Of a stretch of 9,224 nucleotides of DNA, positions 1 to 5,664 are shown one piece after another. The stretch is from NCBI GenBank assembly GCA_903939355.1, contig CAJAHC010000402.1, positions 1 through 9,224 on the forward strand, read 5' to 3'. The notes beneath the pieces were generated by a model. It was not told where the DNA came from. It saw nothing but the letters and a program-made list of their open reading frames with translations, and did no database searches. How positions within the stretch are numbered: the stretch's first letter is position 1; the number at the start of each line of letters is the position of its first letter. The position numbers were made by a program, and so were the translations under genes. This stretch comes from an uncultured Methylococcaceae bacterium (GTDB lineage: Bacteria; Pseudomonadota; Gammaproteobacteria; Methylococcales; Methylomonadaceae).

Positions 1-1494
1 ATTCTGCGGCGTTTGGCAGAAATGCAATACACCCGAAATGATATTGAATTACGGCGAGCAACCTATCGTGTACGCGGCGAAGTGATCGATATTTTCCCTG
101 CCGAATCGGATAGTGAAGCCTTACGAGTAGAATTATTTGATGATGAGGTAGAACGCTTATCTTTATTCGATCCCTTAACGGGTGAAATAATTCGGCGATT
201 AGCTCGTTATACAGTTTATCCAAAGAGTCATTATGTCACACCTCGTGAACAGTTATTGTTGGCGGTTGATGCCATTAAGATTGAGCTTAAAGAGCGTCTT
301 AAACAATTGCGCTTTTTAAATAAATTGGTAGAAGCCCAGCGTCTTGAACAGCGCACGTTGTTTGATATTGAAATGATCTTGGAAGTTGGTTATTGCTCTG
401 GTATTGAAAACTATTCCCGTTATTTATCAGGTCGAGCCGCAGGCGAATCACCACCGACCATGTTTGATTATTTACCCGATGATGCCTTGGTTATCGTTGA
501 TGAAAGCCATGTGACCGTACCACAAATCGGGGCGATGTATAAAGGTGATCGGTCGCGTAAGGAAACACTGGTCGAATATGGCTTTAGACTGCCGTCTGCG
601 TTGGATAATCGACCATTGATGTTTGCAGAATTCGAAGCCAAATCGCCGCAACGGATTTATGTATCAGCAACACCAGGCCCCTATGAGAAATTACATTCTG
701 GCGTGTTTGCTGAGCAAGTTGTAAGACCTACAGGTTTACTTGATCCGGTTGTTGAAGTTCGTCCGGCGACTTCCCAAGTTGATGATTTATTGTCAGAAAT
801 TAATTTACGCGTCAGTGTAAAAGAGCGTGTTTTGGTAACCACCTTAACCAAAAAAATGTCAGAAGATTTGACCGAGTATTTAGCAGAGCATGGCGTGCGT
901 GTCCGTTATTTACATTCTGATATTGATACTGTCGAACGTGTAGAAATTATTCGTGACTTGAGGTTAGGACAGTTTGATGTGTTGGTAGGCATTAATCTTT
1001 TACGAGAAGGGTTGGATATTCCTGAAGTGTCCTTGGTCGCCATACTGGATGCTGATAAAGAGGGCTTTTTACGCTCAGTTGTCTCGTTGGTTCAAACGAT
1101 TGGGCGTGCAGCCAGAAACAGTAAAGGTAAAGCAATTTTGTATGGTGATAAGATCACTCGGTCAATGCAACAAGCCATAGATGAGACTAATCGTCGCCGC
1201 GAAAAACAGCATCAGTTTAACATTGAGCATGGTATTCAACCGGCGAGTATTATCAAATCTATTACCGATATTCTACAAGTGTCCATCCCAGGTTCAGGGG
1301 CGTCTTCTGGTAAATCTATAAATAAGGTAGCAGAATATTCAGCTGACTATAACACGATGACATCTAAGCAATTAGGTAAAAAATTAAAACAATTAGAAGA
1401 TGAAATGTATCGTTATGCTAAGAACCTGGAATTTGAACAGGCAGCAAAACTCAGAGATGAAATTAAAATAGTACAGGAGCAGTTATTGCTTTAA
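1..1494 (+). CDS. uvrB: UvrABC system protein B (excinuclease subunit), 5'-truncated by window edge
   Basis: UvrB is the damage-verifying helicase-like subunit of nucleotide excision repair. It is loaded by UvrA and then recruits UvrC for incision in the cytoplasm. The frame is open from base 1 and gives 497 residues. The E. coli protein has 673, so about 175 N-terminal residues, including the Walker A motif, lie upstream. Visible landmarks are [12 protein letters not shown], the Walker B/DEAD-like DESH (codons at 499-510), [64 protein letters not shown] split over motifs IV-V, and motif [11 protein letters not shown] (1093-1119). A C-terminal UVR motif ([15 protein letters not shown]) binds UvrC. 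Identity to E. coli UvrB is high throughout. One oddity is that the two residues usually Glu-Arg just before motif VI (RSERSLIQ) are Val-Val here (1078-1083). The gene converges on the OmpA-like gene and ends before a strong hairpin. Confidence 0.98.
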   Translation: MLRRLAEMQYTRNDIELRRATYRVRGEVIDIFPAESDSEALRVELFDDEVERLSLFDPLTGEIIRRLARYTVYPKSHYVTPREQLLLAVDAIKIELKERLKQLRFLNKLVEAQRLEQRTLFDIEMILEVGYCSGIENYSRYLSGRAAGESPPTMFDYLPDDALVIVDESHVTVPQIGAMYKGDRSRKETLVEYGFRLPSALDNRPLMFAEFEAKSPQRIYVSATPGPYEKLHSGVFAEQVVRPTGLLDPVVEVRPATSQVDDLLSEINLRVSVKERVLVTTLTKKMSEDLTEYLAEHGVRVRYLHSDIDTVERVEIIRDLRLGQFDVLVGINLLREGLDIPEVSLVAILDADKEGFLRSVVSLVQTIGRAARNSKGKAILYGDKITRSMQQAIDETNRRREKQHQFNIEHGIQPASIIKSITDILQVSIPGSGASSGKSINKVAEYSADYNTMTSKQLGKKLKQLEDEMYRYAKNLEFEQAAKLRDEIKIVQEQLLL

Positions 1495-1567
1495 ATTTTC
1501 TTGTGATGGATGAAAAAAATTAATAGATCTGACAAAACATTCAGTGAATGCTACTGACGTCCGTACT

Positions 1568-1601
1568 ACCCTCCTGAGCTCATCTAAAGCTACAGGAGGG
1601 T
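1568..1601. terminator. Convergent hairpin, probable bidirectional terminator
   Basis: Arms ACCCTCCTG (1568-1576) and CAGGAGGGT (1593-1601) pair perfectly. AGCT (1577-1580) and AGCT (1588-1591) extend the stem past a single bulged A, leaving a 7-base loop. It lies 73 bases past the uvrB stop and 6 bases past the stop of the minus-strand lipoprotein gene, where a shared terminator is expected. Neither side has a clear run of Ts, so it may stop transcription poorly on its own or act mainly as a 3'-end-protecting structure. Confidence 0.6.
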
Positions 1602-1607
1602 CAATAT

Positions 1608-2303
1608 TCACTTTAGATCTGGACAATCAATATAGTTCGGATGAACAGTGCTGATTGCTACTGTTCGATGTCTCTGATCAGGTGTATTGTCCGGTCCTTC
1701 CGCTTTACCCAAGGCGGTAATGCGAAGTTGTTCGGGTTTTGCACCTTTTGCCACTAGCATTTGGCTGATGGTGGCGCCTCTTCTTTCTGATAAGTTTTGG
1801 TTACTACTTGAGCTGCCAACGGTGTCGGTATAAGCCATAACATCTGCAATTGCATCAGGATGAGATTCTAGATACTTGCCCAAGGTTTCAATATTGGCAT
1901 CATTGGTTTTATAGGGTACGGCACTACCAGTTTTGAAATAGGCGGCAGTTTGTTGAGCAGTTTCACCTTGATGATGATTATGGCCATGCACTGACGTTAA
2001 CCATTGACATAGCTCTTTTTCTGATGCCTTTCGATGATCACTTGCTGCCTGTGCTGCTTCCATTGCCTTTTTTCGCTCATCAATATTCCAATATTGATCT
2101 TTTTTCCAGTGTTTTAAAACGTTATTGGCTTTCTCCACATTATCTTCTGCTAATTCCTCATGGTAAATTGATTGACCATAATGACCTGCTACTGCTGCAT
2201 CAATTCCTGCAGTCAATCCTGGAATGTCTTTTTCTGGAGGTGTACAGGCTACAAGAGTTGTGACCAATACAACAATTGGTAAGTAAACATATTGTTTGTT
2301 CAT
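1608..2303 (-). CDS. OmpA-family peptidoglycan-binding lipoprotein
   Basis: The 231-residue product starts with a lipoprotein signal peptide (MNKQYVYLPIVVLVTTLVAC). The lipobox is LVAC with Cys20 as the lipidation site, and residues 21-23 are TPP, so outer-membrane sorting is expected. Residues 30-105 are charged and helical with no family I recognise. Residues 106-111 form a small histidine cluster (HGHNHH). Residues about 117-220 are an OmpA C-terminal domain: YFKTGSA, then AYTDTVG and NLSERR. D160 and R175 stand 15 apart, as do OmpA D271 and R286, which grip diaminopimelate in peptidoglycan. Cys99 and Cys227 could form a disulfide. It probably links outer membrane to cell wall, as Pal does, but the non-OmpA half differs from Pal. 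GAGAGGA (2311-2317) sits 7 bases before the ATG. The gene follows the TIGR04073-like gene by 74 bases on the same strand and may share its transcript. Confidence 0.88.
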   Translation of the reverse strand: MNKQYVYLPIVVLVTTLVACTPPEKDIPGLTAGIDAAVAGHYGQSIYHEELAEDNVEKANNVLKHWKKDQYWNIDERKKAMEAAQAASDHRKASEKELCQWLTSVHGHNHHQGETAQQTAAYFKTGSAVPYKTNDANIETLGKYLESHPDAIADVMAYTDTVGSSSSNQNLSERRGATISQMLVAKGAKPEQLRITALGKAEGPDNTPDQRHRTVAISTVHPNYIDCPDLK

Positions 2304-2326
2304 GAATTTATCCTCTCAATGCAAAC

Positions 2327-2349
2327 TATCCACGACTTTTTGGTGGATA
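2327..2349 (-). other. Short intercistronic hairpin
   Basis: TATCCAC (2327-2333) and GTGGATA (2343-2349) form a 7-base-pair stem with a 9-base loop. It lies in the 74-base gap between the TIGR04073-like gene and the OmpA-like gene. There is no T-run after it on the minus strand, so it is more likely an RNA processing or stability element than a full terminator. It could also be chance. Confidence 0.3.
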
Positions 2350-2377
2350 AATACAACAGTTATTTAATGGGGCGAAT

Positions 2378-2788
2378 TTATTTGCCATTATCTAAGGGGC
2401 CATAAGTAGTCCAGAAGCCAGGCATATGAATGCCGAAATAACGTGTATCCTCACTAAAACGATCCCATGCATACGGAGGTGTAATATAATCCTCGGTAGG
2501 AATGGGTGCGGTAATTAGTTCTGTCGCCCCAACAACCGTTCGACTAACAGAATGGATAACTCCGCGAACCACACCCCATGTTAAACCAACAAAAATATTT
2601 TCATCATGACTGATGTTAATGACGTTTTTTGGCAATTCAATAAACCCGGTTGTGGTATTAAAAAATCCTTGGGTAAGTTTAGAGGTTAGACAAGATAGAT
2701 AGTCATGCTCTTCAGCATTGACAGAACCAATTGAGAATAAAGCGCTGGTACTTAGTACGCAGGCAATAAAGAGGTTTTTTTTTCGCAT
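2378..2788 (-). CDS. Secreted TIGR04073-like (exosortase system-associated) protein
   Basis: The product is 136 residues. A classical signal peptide (residues 1-25, ending GSVNA before EEHDY) suggests export to the periplasm. The mature part begins with a conserved-looking block, KLTQGFFNTTTGFIELPKNV, then glycine-spaced segments (GLTWGVVRG, SRTVVGATELITAPIPT) and an aromatic tail (PPYAWDRF, YFGIHMPGFW). From memory this pattern (K-L-x-x-G-x-x-N, T-G-x-x-E-x-P-K-N, G-x-x-x-G, P-I-P-T) fits TIGR04073, a small family noted in genomes with an exosortase; its function is unknown. No exosortase or PEP-CTERM protein is in the window. I chose the ATG at 2786-2788 because GAGGGG (2796-2801) lies 7 bases upstream. 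A longer reading from the TTG at 2801-2803 would put the start inside that ribosome binding site. It precedes the OmpA-like lipoprotein gene on the same strand. Confidence 0.8.
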   Translation of the reverse strand: MRKKNLFIACVLSTSALFSIGSVNAEEHDYLSCLTSKLTQGFFNTTTGFIELPKNVINISHDENIFVGLTWGVVRGVIHSVSRTVVGATELITAPIPTEDYITPPYAWDRFSEDTRYFGIHMPGFWTTYGPLDNGK

Positions 2789-2795
2789 TTTAATT

Positions 2796-2801
2796 CCCCT
2801 C
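2796..2801 (-). promoter_or_regulatory. Ribosome binding site that fixes the TIGR04073-like gene start
   Basis: Read on the minus strand this is GAGGGG, 7 bases before the ATG at 2788. The in-frame TTG at 2801-2803 overlaps it, so initiation at the ATG is favoured. Confidence 0.75.
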
Positions 2802-2822
2802 AAGATGTTTGTGTTATCAGGT

Positions 2823-2854
2823 GTTATAACTAAAATTATTTTCGGTTATAACTA
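2823..2854 (-). promoter_or_regulatory. Tandem GTTATAACTA repeats, candidate operator/promoter
   Basis: GTTATAACTA occurs at 2823-2832 and 2845-2854, a 22-base period close to two helical turns. Each copy contains the perfect 8-base palindrome GTTATAAC. A related GTGTTAT occurs at 2811-2817 and again at 2821-2827. On the minus strand each copy reads TAGTTATAAC, whose TATAAC resembles a -10 box about 35-60 bases before the TIGR04073-like start. No good -35 box accompanies it. It could be a regulator-binding site overlapping the promoter; the regulator is unknown. Confidence 0.4.
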
Positions 2855-2874
2855 TGATTCAAAAATTCAGGTTA

Positions 2875-2900
2875 GAGAAGTTAAGATATTTTAATTTCTC
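2875..2900. other. AT-rich hairpin, possible weak terminator or attenuator
   Basis: GAGAAGTTAA (2875-2884) pairs with TTAATTTCTC (2891-2900) across 10 positions, one being G-T, leaving a 6-base loop. Read on the minus strand it lies upstream of the TIGR04073-like gene and is followed after several bases by a short T-run. It might end transcripts coming from gpsA. The stem is weak and the T-run distant. Confidence 0.3.
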
Positions 2901-2914
2901 AATTTGTAAGGTAG

Positions 2915-2940
2915 TTGATTTTTTTGAGAATGTCTATAAA
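2915..2940 (+). promoter_or_regulatory. Weak candidate promoter for the small ORF at 3005
   Basis: TTGATT (2915-2920) and TATAAA (2935-2940) resemble sigma-70 boxes. The 14-base spacer is shorter than the usual 16-18, so activity is doubtful. It lies about 65 bases before the ATG at 3005. Confidence 0.22.
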
Positions 2941-2992
2941 ACAAGATTTTTAACCGCCTTTTTATCTTTTTTATTTAGTATGACTGATAATC

Positions 2993-2998
2993 AGGAGG
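2993..2998 (+). promoter_or_regulatory. Consensus ribosome binding site before the 38-codon ORF
   Basis: AGGAGG is an exact Shine-Dalgarno consensus. It is 6 bases from the ATG at 3005 (good spacing) and 2 bases from an ATG at 3001, which is too close and encodes only five residues. It is the best ribosome binding site in the window. Confidence 0.55.
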
Positions 2999-3004
2999 AA
3001 ATGG

Positions 3005-3121
3005 ATGGATTCATTTAAGCGAGGATGTTTTCATTCTAGTGCTGTCAGAGTGATTGGGGAGGAAATATTACTTTTTGCAAAGATGTTTAATGGGACAGGT
3101 AAGCGGAGAGATCGTAAGTGA
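3005..3121 (+). CDS. Possible small protein of 38 residues, unrecognised
   Basis: The ORF reads MDSFKRGCFHSSAVRVIG, then EEILLFAKMFNGTGKRRDRK. It is basic, with a short hydrophobic patch (ILLFAKMF) and a charged KRRDRK tail. It has no full membrane segment, no signal peptide and no family I recognise. The case for it is the exact AGGAGG 6 bases upstream. Against it are its small size, a weak promoter and no evident terminator. It points toward the 3' end of gpsA, 59 bases away. It may be a real small protein, a leader peptide, or the remnant of a decayed gene. Confidence 0.35.
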   Translation: MDSFKRGCFHSSAVRVIGEEILLFAKMFNGTGKRRDRK

Positions 3122-3180
3122 ATTACTTTCTATGCAGGTAATGGATTTAATGGTAAATATCTTGAGGTTTTATGAGTGTA

Positions 3181-4179
3181 TTAAGACTCGGTTTTTTGTT
3201 CACGCGATAAAAGATTTTGTACGGCAGTTAGTGGAGCCAGTTCTTCATATAAAACTTTATAAGTTTGTTCTGTTATGGGCATTTCTACGCCATATTTTTT
3301 GGCCAGCAAAAAAGTTTCTTTCGCAGCCGATATGCCTTCAATTTCTTGACCTATTTCTTGTATAGCAGTAGCCATGTTTTTACCTAGCCCAAGTGCTAGA
3401 CCAAAGCGACGGTTTCTGGATTGATTGTCGGTACAGGTTAAAATAAGGTCTCCAAGTCCAGCCAAGCCCATAAATGTTTCTTGTTTTCCACCTAGTACAA
3501 TGCCTAGTCGAATAATTTCATTAAGGCCGCGAGTAATTAATGCGGCTCTGGTATTTGCGCCAAAGCCCAAGCCATCTATTATGCCAGCGGCAATGGCTAA
3601 CACATTTTTAACTGCTCCACCAACTTCAACTCCAATCATGTCAGAGCTTGTATATATCCTAAACAATCCGCTATGTAAGATACTACTCAGTTCTTTTGAA
3701 AAAACGGGTTGAGCTGATGCGATGGTGATGGCTGTAGGTAAGTTGGCAGCAACTTCATGTGCAAAAGTAGGGCCTGATAGGATTGCAGATGGAGTTGTTG
3801 GGCCAAAGATTTCGGCAACTATTTCATGGAGTAAAGAGCCGTCGTCAGGATTAAAACCTTTGCTTGCCCAAGCAATTTTAAGGTCACTTGATACATAAGG
3901 TTTAAGTTCAGATAGAGTTTTTTTAAAGGCATGGCTAGGTACGCAAACAAGTATTAGATTGCTGAATGAGCCAGCTTCTGCCAAATTGGATGAAACAGTT
4001 AAATTTGTAGGAAAAAAATATCCAGGCAAGTACCGTTTATTTTGTCGTTCCTGTGTAAGAGTGTCTATATGCTCTGGGTTATGTCCCCATAATAAAGTTT
4101 GACAACCATTATTGGCAGCCAGAATAGCTAGTGCTGTACCCCAAGAACCAGCCCCTAGAATGGCTATTTTTTTTGCCAT
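3181..4179 (-). CDS. gpsA: Glycerol-3-phosphate dehydrogenase [NAD(P)+]
   Basis: GpsA reduces dihydroxyacetone phosphate to sn-glycerol 3-phosphate with NAD(P)H, supplying the phospholipid backbone in the cytoplasm. The 332-residue length is normal for the family. The N-terminal Rossmann motif GAGSWG is at residues 9-14. ASKG (105-108) and SGPTFAHEVA (135-144) follow. The catalytic lysine is K191 in VGGAVKNVLAIAAG, then comes the substrate-binding NTRAALITRG (209-218) and GLGDLILTCT (241-250). All key motifs are intact. The start is the ATG at 4177-4179, only 8 bases after the secB stop, with a closely spaced AAGG. The gene is therefore very likely cotranscribed and translationally coupled with secB, as in E. 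coli. It is the last gene of the minus-strand run. Confidence 0.98.
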   Translation of the reverse strand: MAKKIAILGAGSWGTALAILAANNGCQTLLWGHNPEHIDTLTQERQNKRYLPGYFFPTNLTVSSNLAEAGSFSNLILVCVPSHAFKKTLSELKPYVSSDLKIAWASKGFNPDDGSLLHEIVAEIFGPTTPSAILSGPTFAHEVAANLPTAITIASAQPVFSKELSSILHSGLFRIYTSSDMIGVEVGGAVKNVLAIAAGIIDGLGFGANTRAALITRGLNEIIRLGIVLGGKQETFMGLAGLGDLILTCTDNQSRNRRFGLALGLGKNMATAIQEIGQEIEGISAAKETFLLAKKYGVEMPITEQTYKVLYEELAPLTAVQNLLSREQKTES

Positions 4180-4187
4180 GACCTTGA

Positions 4188-4658
4188 TTAGTTGATGGTA
4201 GCAGGGCCGGGAACTTGCTCTTGAAGGGTTTGAATATGTTGCGCATAAAGAGCATCAAAATTCACTGGTACTAGAAGAAGTTGCGGGAAGCCACCTTTTG
4301 CAACAATATCAGATACTGCTTCTCTGGCATAAGGAAAAAGAATGTTAGGACAGAAGCTTCCTACCATTGGCCCCATTTCCTGATCCGAAAAGCCACTTAA
4401 AGAGAAAATACCTGCTTGATTGACTTCAACTAGGTAGGCAGTCTTAGCTTCATTCTTAACTGTAATAGTAACGGTTAAAGCTACTTCGTATAGAGGACCT
4501 TCTAATGGTTCAACGTGAGATACTAGATTAAAGTCGACAGAAGGCTCCCATTTTTCGGTAAAAATTTTAGGCGAGTTAGGTGTTTCAAAAGACATGTCTT
4601 TCGTATATATTTTTTGTATAGAAAATTGTTTTTCTATTGTTTTTTGGTCTTCAGCCAT
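4188..4658 (-). CDS. secB: Protein-export chaperone SecB
   Basis: SecB binds unfolded preproteins in the cytoplasm as a tetramer and hands them to SecA for Sec translocation. The 156-residue product matches the family length and carries its signature blocks: FSIQKIYTKDMSFE (12-25), the AYLVEVNQAGIFSLSGF strand region, FCPNILFPYARE, and GGFPQLLLVPVNFDALY near the C-terminus. The last residues (VPGPATIN) are the usual variable tail. The ATG at 4656-4658 gives the canonical N-terminus, but no purine-rich ribosome binding site precedes it, so initiation may be weak or depend on translation of the upstream rhodanese gene 66 bases away. gpsA follows after 8 bases. In E. coli grxC directly precedes secB; here the rhodanese gene does. 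Confidence 0.98.
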   Translation of the reverse strand: MAEDQKTIEKQFSIQKIYTKDMSFETPNSPKIFTEKWEPSVDFNLVSHVEPLEGPLYEVALTVTITVKNEAKTAYLVEVNQAGIFSLSGFSDQEMGPMVGSFCPNILFPYAREAVSDIVAKGGFPQLLLVPVNFDALYAQHIQTLQEQVPGPATIN

Positions 4659-4724
4659 GATGAATATATTTTATATTGATGCGTTAGTGTTCATGAAGTT
4701 ATAGATGTATTTTTGACTAAAAAA

Positions 4725-5186
4725 TCATGTGCTGGGAGTTATTTTGTTTTTTTGTTTACTCGTTATTTTTACAGGTAATTTATAATCTTTTTCCCAGGCT
4801 TGTATGCCACCGATAATTACAAAAACTTGTTCAAATCCTGCTTTAGTTAATAGTTTAGCTGCGGAGGCAGAACGGGTGCCTGTTTGACAGGAAATCAATA
4901 CGGGCTTATTTTTATGGGTAGTTATTTTTTGAAGTTCTTCTGTTAATTTCCCTAAAGGCATATTAATGGCTTGTTCAATATGACTAGTGATAAATTCATG
5001 TGGCTCACGTACATCAATTACAATCGTGTCACTGTCATTCATTTTAGTAACTGCAAGCAAAGGTGAAACAGAGGCAAATTTCTTGAAGGCTACATCGAAT
5101 AGTTCTTGAATCAATAAGTAAGTAACTACTGCCAGTGCTAGCGATAAAATATAGTGGTTTAAAATAAATTCTAGGTAACGGTCCAT
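4725..5186 (-). CDS. yibN: Membrane-anchored rhodanese-like protein (YibN family)
   Basis: The 153-residue product has one N-terminal membrane segment (about residues 10-28) followed by a single rhodanese domain (about 45-137) facing the cytoplasm by analogy with YibN. Visible rhodanese features are VIDVREPHEFITSHIEQAINMP split around 56-76 and the active-site loop CQTGTRS (100-106). Cys100 is the predicted sulfur-carrying residue. E. coli YibN, as I remember it, lacks this cysteine loop, so this homologue may have sulfurtransferase activity that YibN lacks. The C-terminus is basic (ITSKQKNKITPST). The gene is first of the rhodanese-secB-gpsA run and diverges from gpmI, the same placement as yibN in E. 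coli. No convincing Shine-Dalgarno precedes the ATG at 5184-5186. The symbol rests on synteny and domain layout. Confidence 0.88.
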   Translation of the reverse strand: MDRYLEFILNHYILSLALAVVTYLLIQELFDVAFKKFASVSPLLAVTKMNDSDTIVIDVREPHEFITSHIEQAINMPLGKLTEELQKITTHKNKPVLISCQTGTRSASAAKLLTKAGFEQVFVIIGGIQAWEKDYKLPVKITSKQKNKITPST

Positions 5187-5277
5187 TGAGTATGCTTTAA
5201 GTTAAGTGGTTTGAATGAGTGATTCGAACAGAAAAGGTCGCGGAAATTTTAAATTAAGTTGCTATGTTTATATTATG

Positions 5278-5298
5278 AATCATACAGTAAGCATGATT
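5278..5298. promoter_or_regulatory. Inverted repeat upstream of the rhodanese gene
   Basis: AATCAT (5278-5283) and ATGATT (5293-5298) are perfect arms around a 9-base spacer, centred about 100 bases upstream of the rhodanese start. The layout suits a dimeric DNA-binding protein. Six-base arms in AT-rich DNA may arise by chance. Confidence 0.25.
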
Positions 5299-5475
5299 AG
5301 CCTCTTTTCTGAAGTTGATAATATTGATGAGGCATGGCGTTAAATAAACATCAGTCCTTACTAAGTTAAGCGTCATTATATAGGATATGTTGGATTTTAA
5401 TATCTATAGAATTTCATTCACACGCCTATCCTTAAGGCAGTTTTATTATAAATAAAAAAACAAGATAAATTATTT

Positions 5476-5509
5476 ATACACAACAGCTAGCAACGTGTAT
5501 TAATATAAT
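5476..5509 (+). promoter_or_regulatory. Candidate gpmI promoter with overlapping inverted repeat
   Basis: TATAAT (5504-5509) is an exact sigma-70 -10 box. At the usual 16-18 base distance there is no recognisable -35 box. Instead the upstream region holds a perfect inverted repeat, ATACAC (5476-5481) and GTGTAT (5495-5500), with a 13-base spacer. A promoter without a good -35 plus a palindrome over that position suggests control by an activator or repressor. If used, transcription would start near 5516 and leave a leader of roughly 150 bases before gpmI. Confidence 0.4.
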
Positions 5510-5546
5510 GGCACGCTTTCCTGTTTGCCTAGCCGATAAATCTAAC

Positions 5547-5588
5547 AAAATGATACCTTATTTTCAATCATTTTAGGTAATTGATACC
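5547..5588 (+). other. Leader hairpin and TGATACC repeat upstream of gpmI
   Basis: AAAATGAT (5547-5554) and ATCATTTT (5567-5574) form an 8-base-pair stem with a 12-base loop. TGATACC occurs at 5551-5557 and 5582-5588, 31 bases apart, and GGTA at 5576-5579 could pair with the TACC of either copy. This allows two competing folds, but the stems are weak and the role is unproven. Confidence 0.25.
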
Positions 5589-5649
5589 ATAACTGTATTG
5601 TTGAGTTAGCTTTTATTCCTCAGGCGCCACCATTTTGTTTTTAGTATGT

Positions 5650-5653
5650 GGAG
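5650..5653 (+). promoter_or_regulatory. Ribosome binding site that decides the gpmI start
   Basis: GGAG lies 11 bases before the ATG at 5665, a slightly long but workable spacing. It is inside the reading frame that would begin at the TTG at 5635, so the longer N-terminus is unlikely. Confidence 0.5.
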
Positions 5654-5664
5654 TAAATAAAAAA

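Larger units (their letters stand above)
2789..3180. other. 392-base intergenic region between gpsA 3' end and the TIGR04073-like gene
   Basis: This stretch separates the end of gpsA from the next minus-strand gene. It holds the ribosome binding site of the TIGR04073-like gene, two direct copies of GTTATAACTA, an AT-rich hairpin at 2875-2900, T-rich tracts around 2919-2976, and a possible plus-strand small gene at 3005-3121. I see no clear intrinsic terminator immediately after gpsA, and no RNA family I recognise. Confidence 0.6.
5187..5664. other. 478-base divergent regulatory region between yibN-like gene and gpmI
   Basis: This gap must hold promoters for both the rhodanese-secB-gpsA run (minus) and gpmI-envC (plus). 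I can see an inverted repeat AATCAT/ATGATT at 5278-5298, a TATAAT box at 5504-5509 next to an ATACAC/GTGTAT inverted repeat, an AAAATGAT/ATCATTTT hairpin at 5547-5574, and two TGATACC copies. A plus-strand frame of 42 codons exists at 5215-5343 but has only a poor ribosome binding site, and I do not call it. I recognise no known riboswitch or small RNA. Confidence 0.6.

Noticed and set aside
2024..2263. 79-codon plus-strand frame inside the OmpA-like gene
   Set aside because: It is antisense to a well-supported lipoprotein gene, and its leucine/histidine-rich product resembles no family.
3054..3365. 103-codon plus-strand frame starting with TTG
   Set aside because: Its second half is antisense to the gpsA 3' end and it has no ribosome binding site. 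The overlapping 38-codon frame at 3005 has the better signals.
5635..5664. Longer gpmI start at TTG 5635
   Set aside because: It adds ten residues not found in the family, covers the GGAG ribosome site, and gives 524 rather than the family-typical 514 residues.
5187..5664. tRNA, riboswitch or CRISPR in the large divergent gap
   Set aside because: There is no cloverleaf, no CCA end, no regularly spaced repeats, and no riboswitch core that I recognise.
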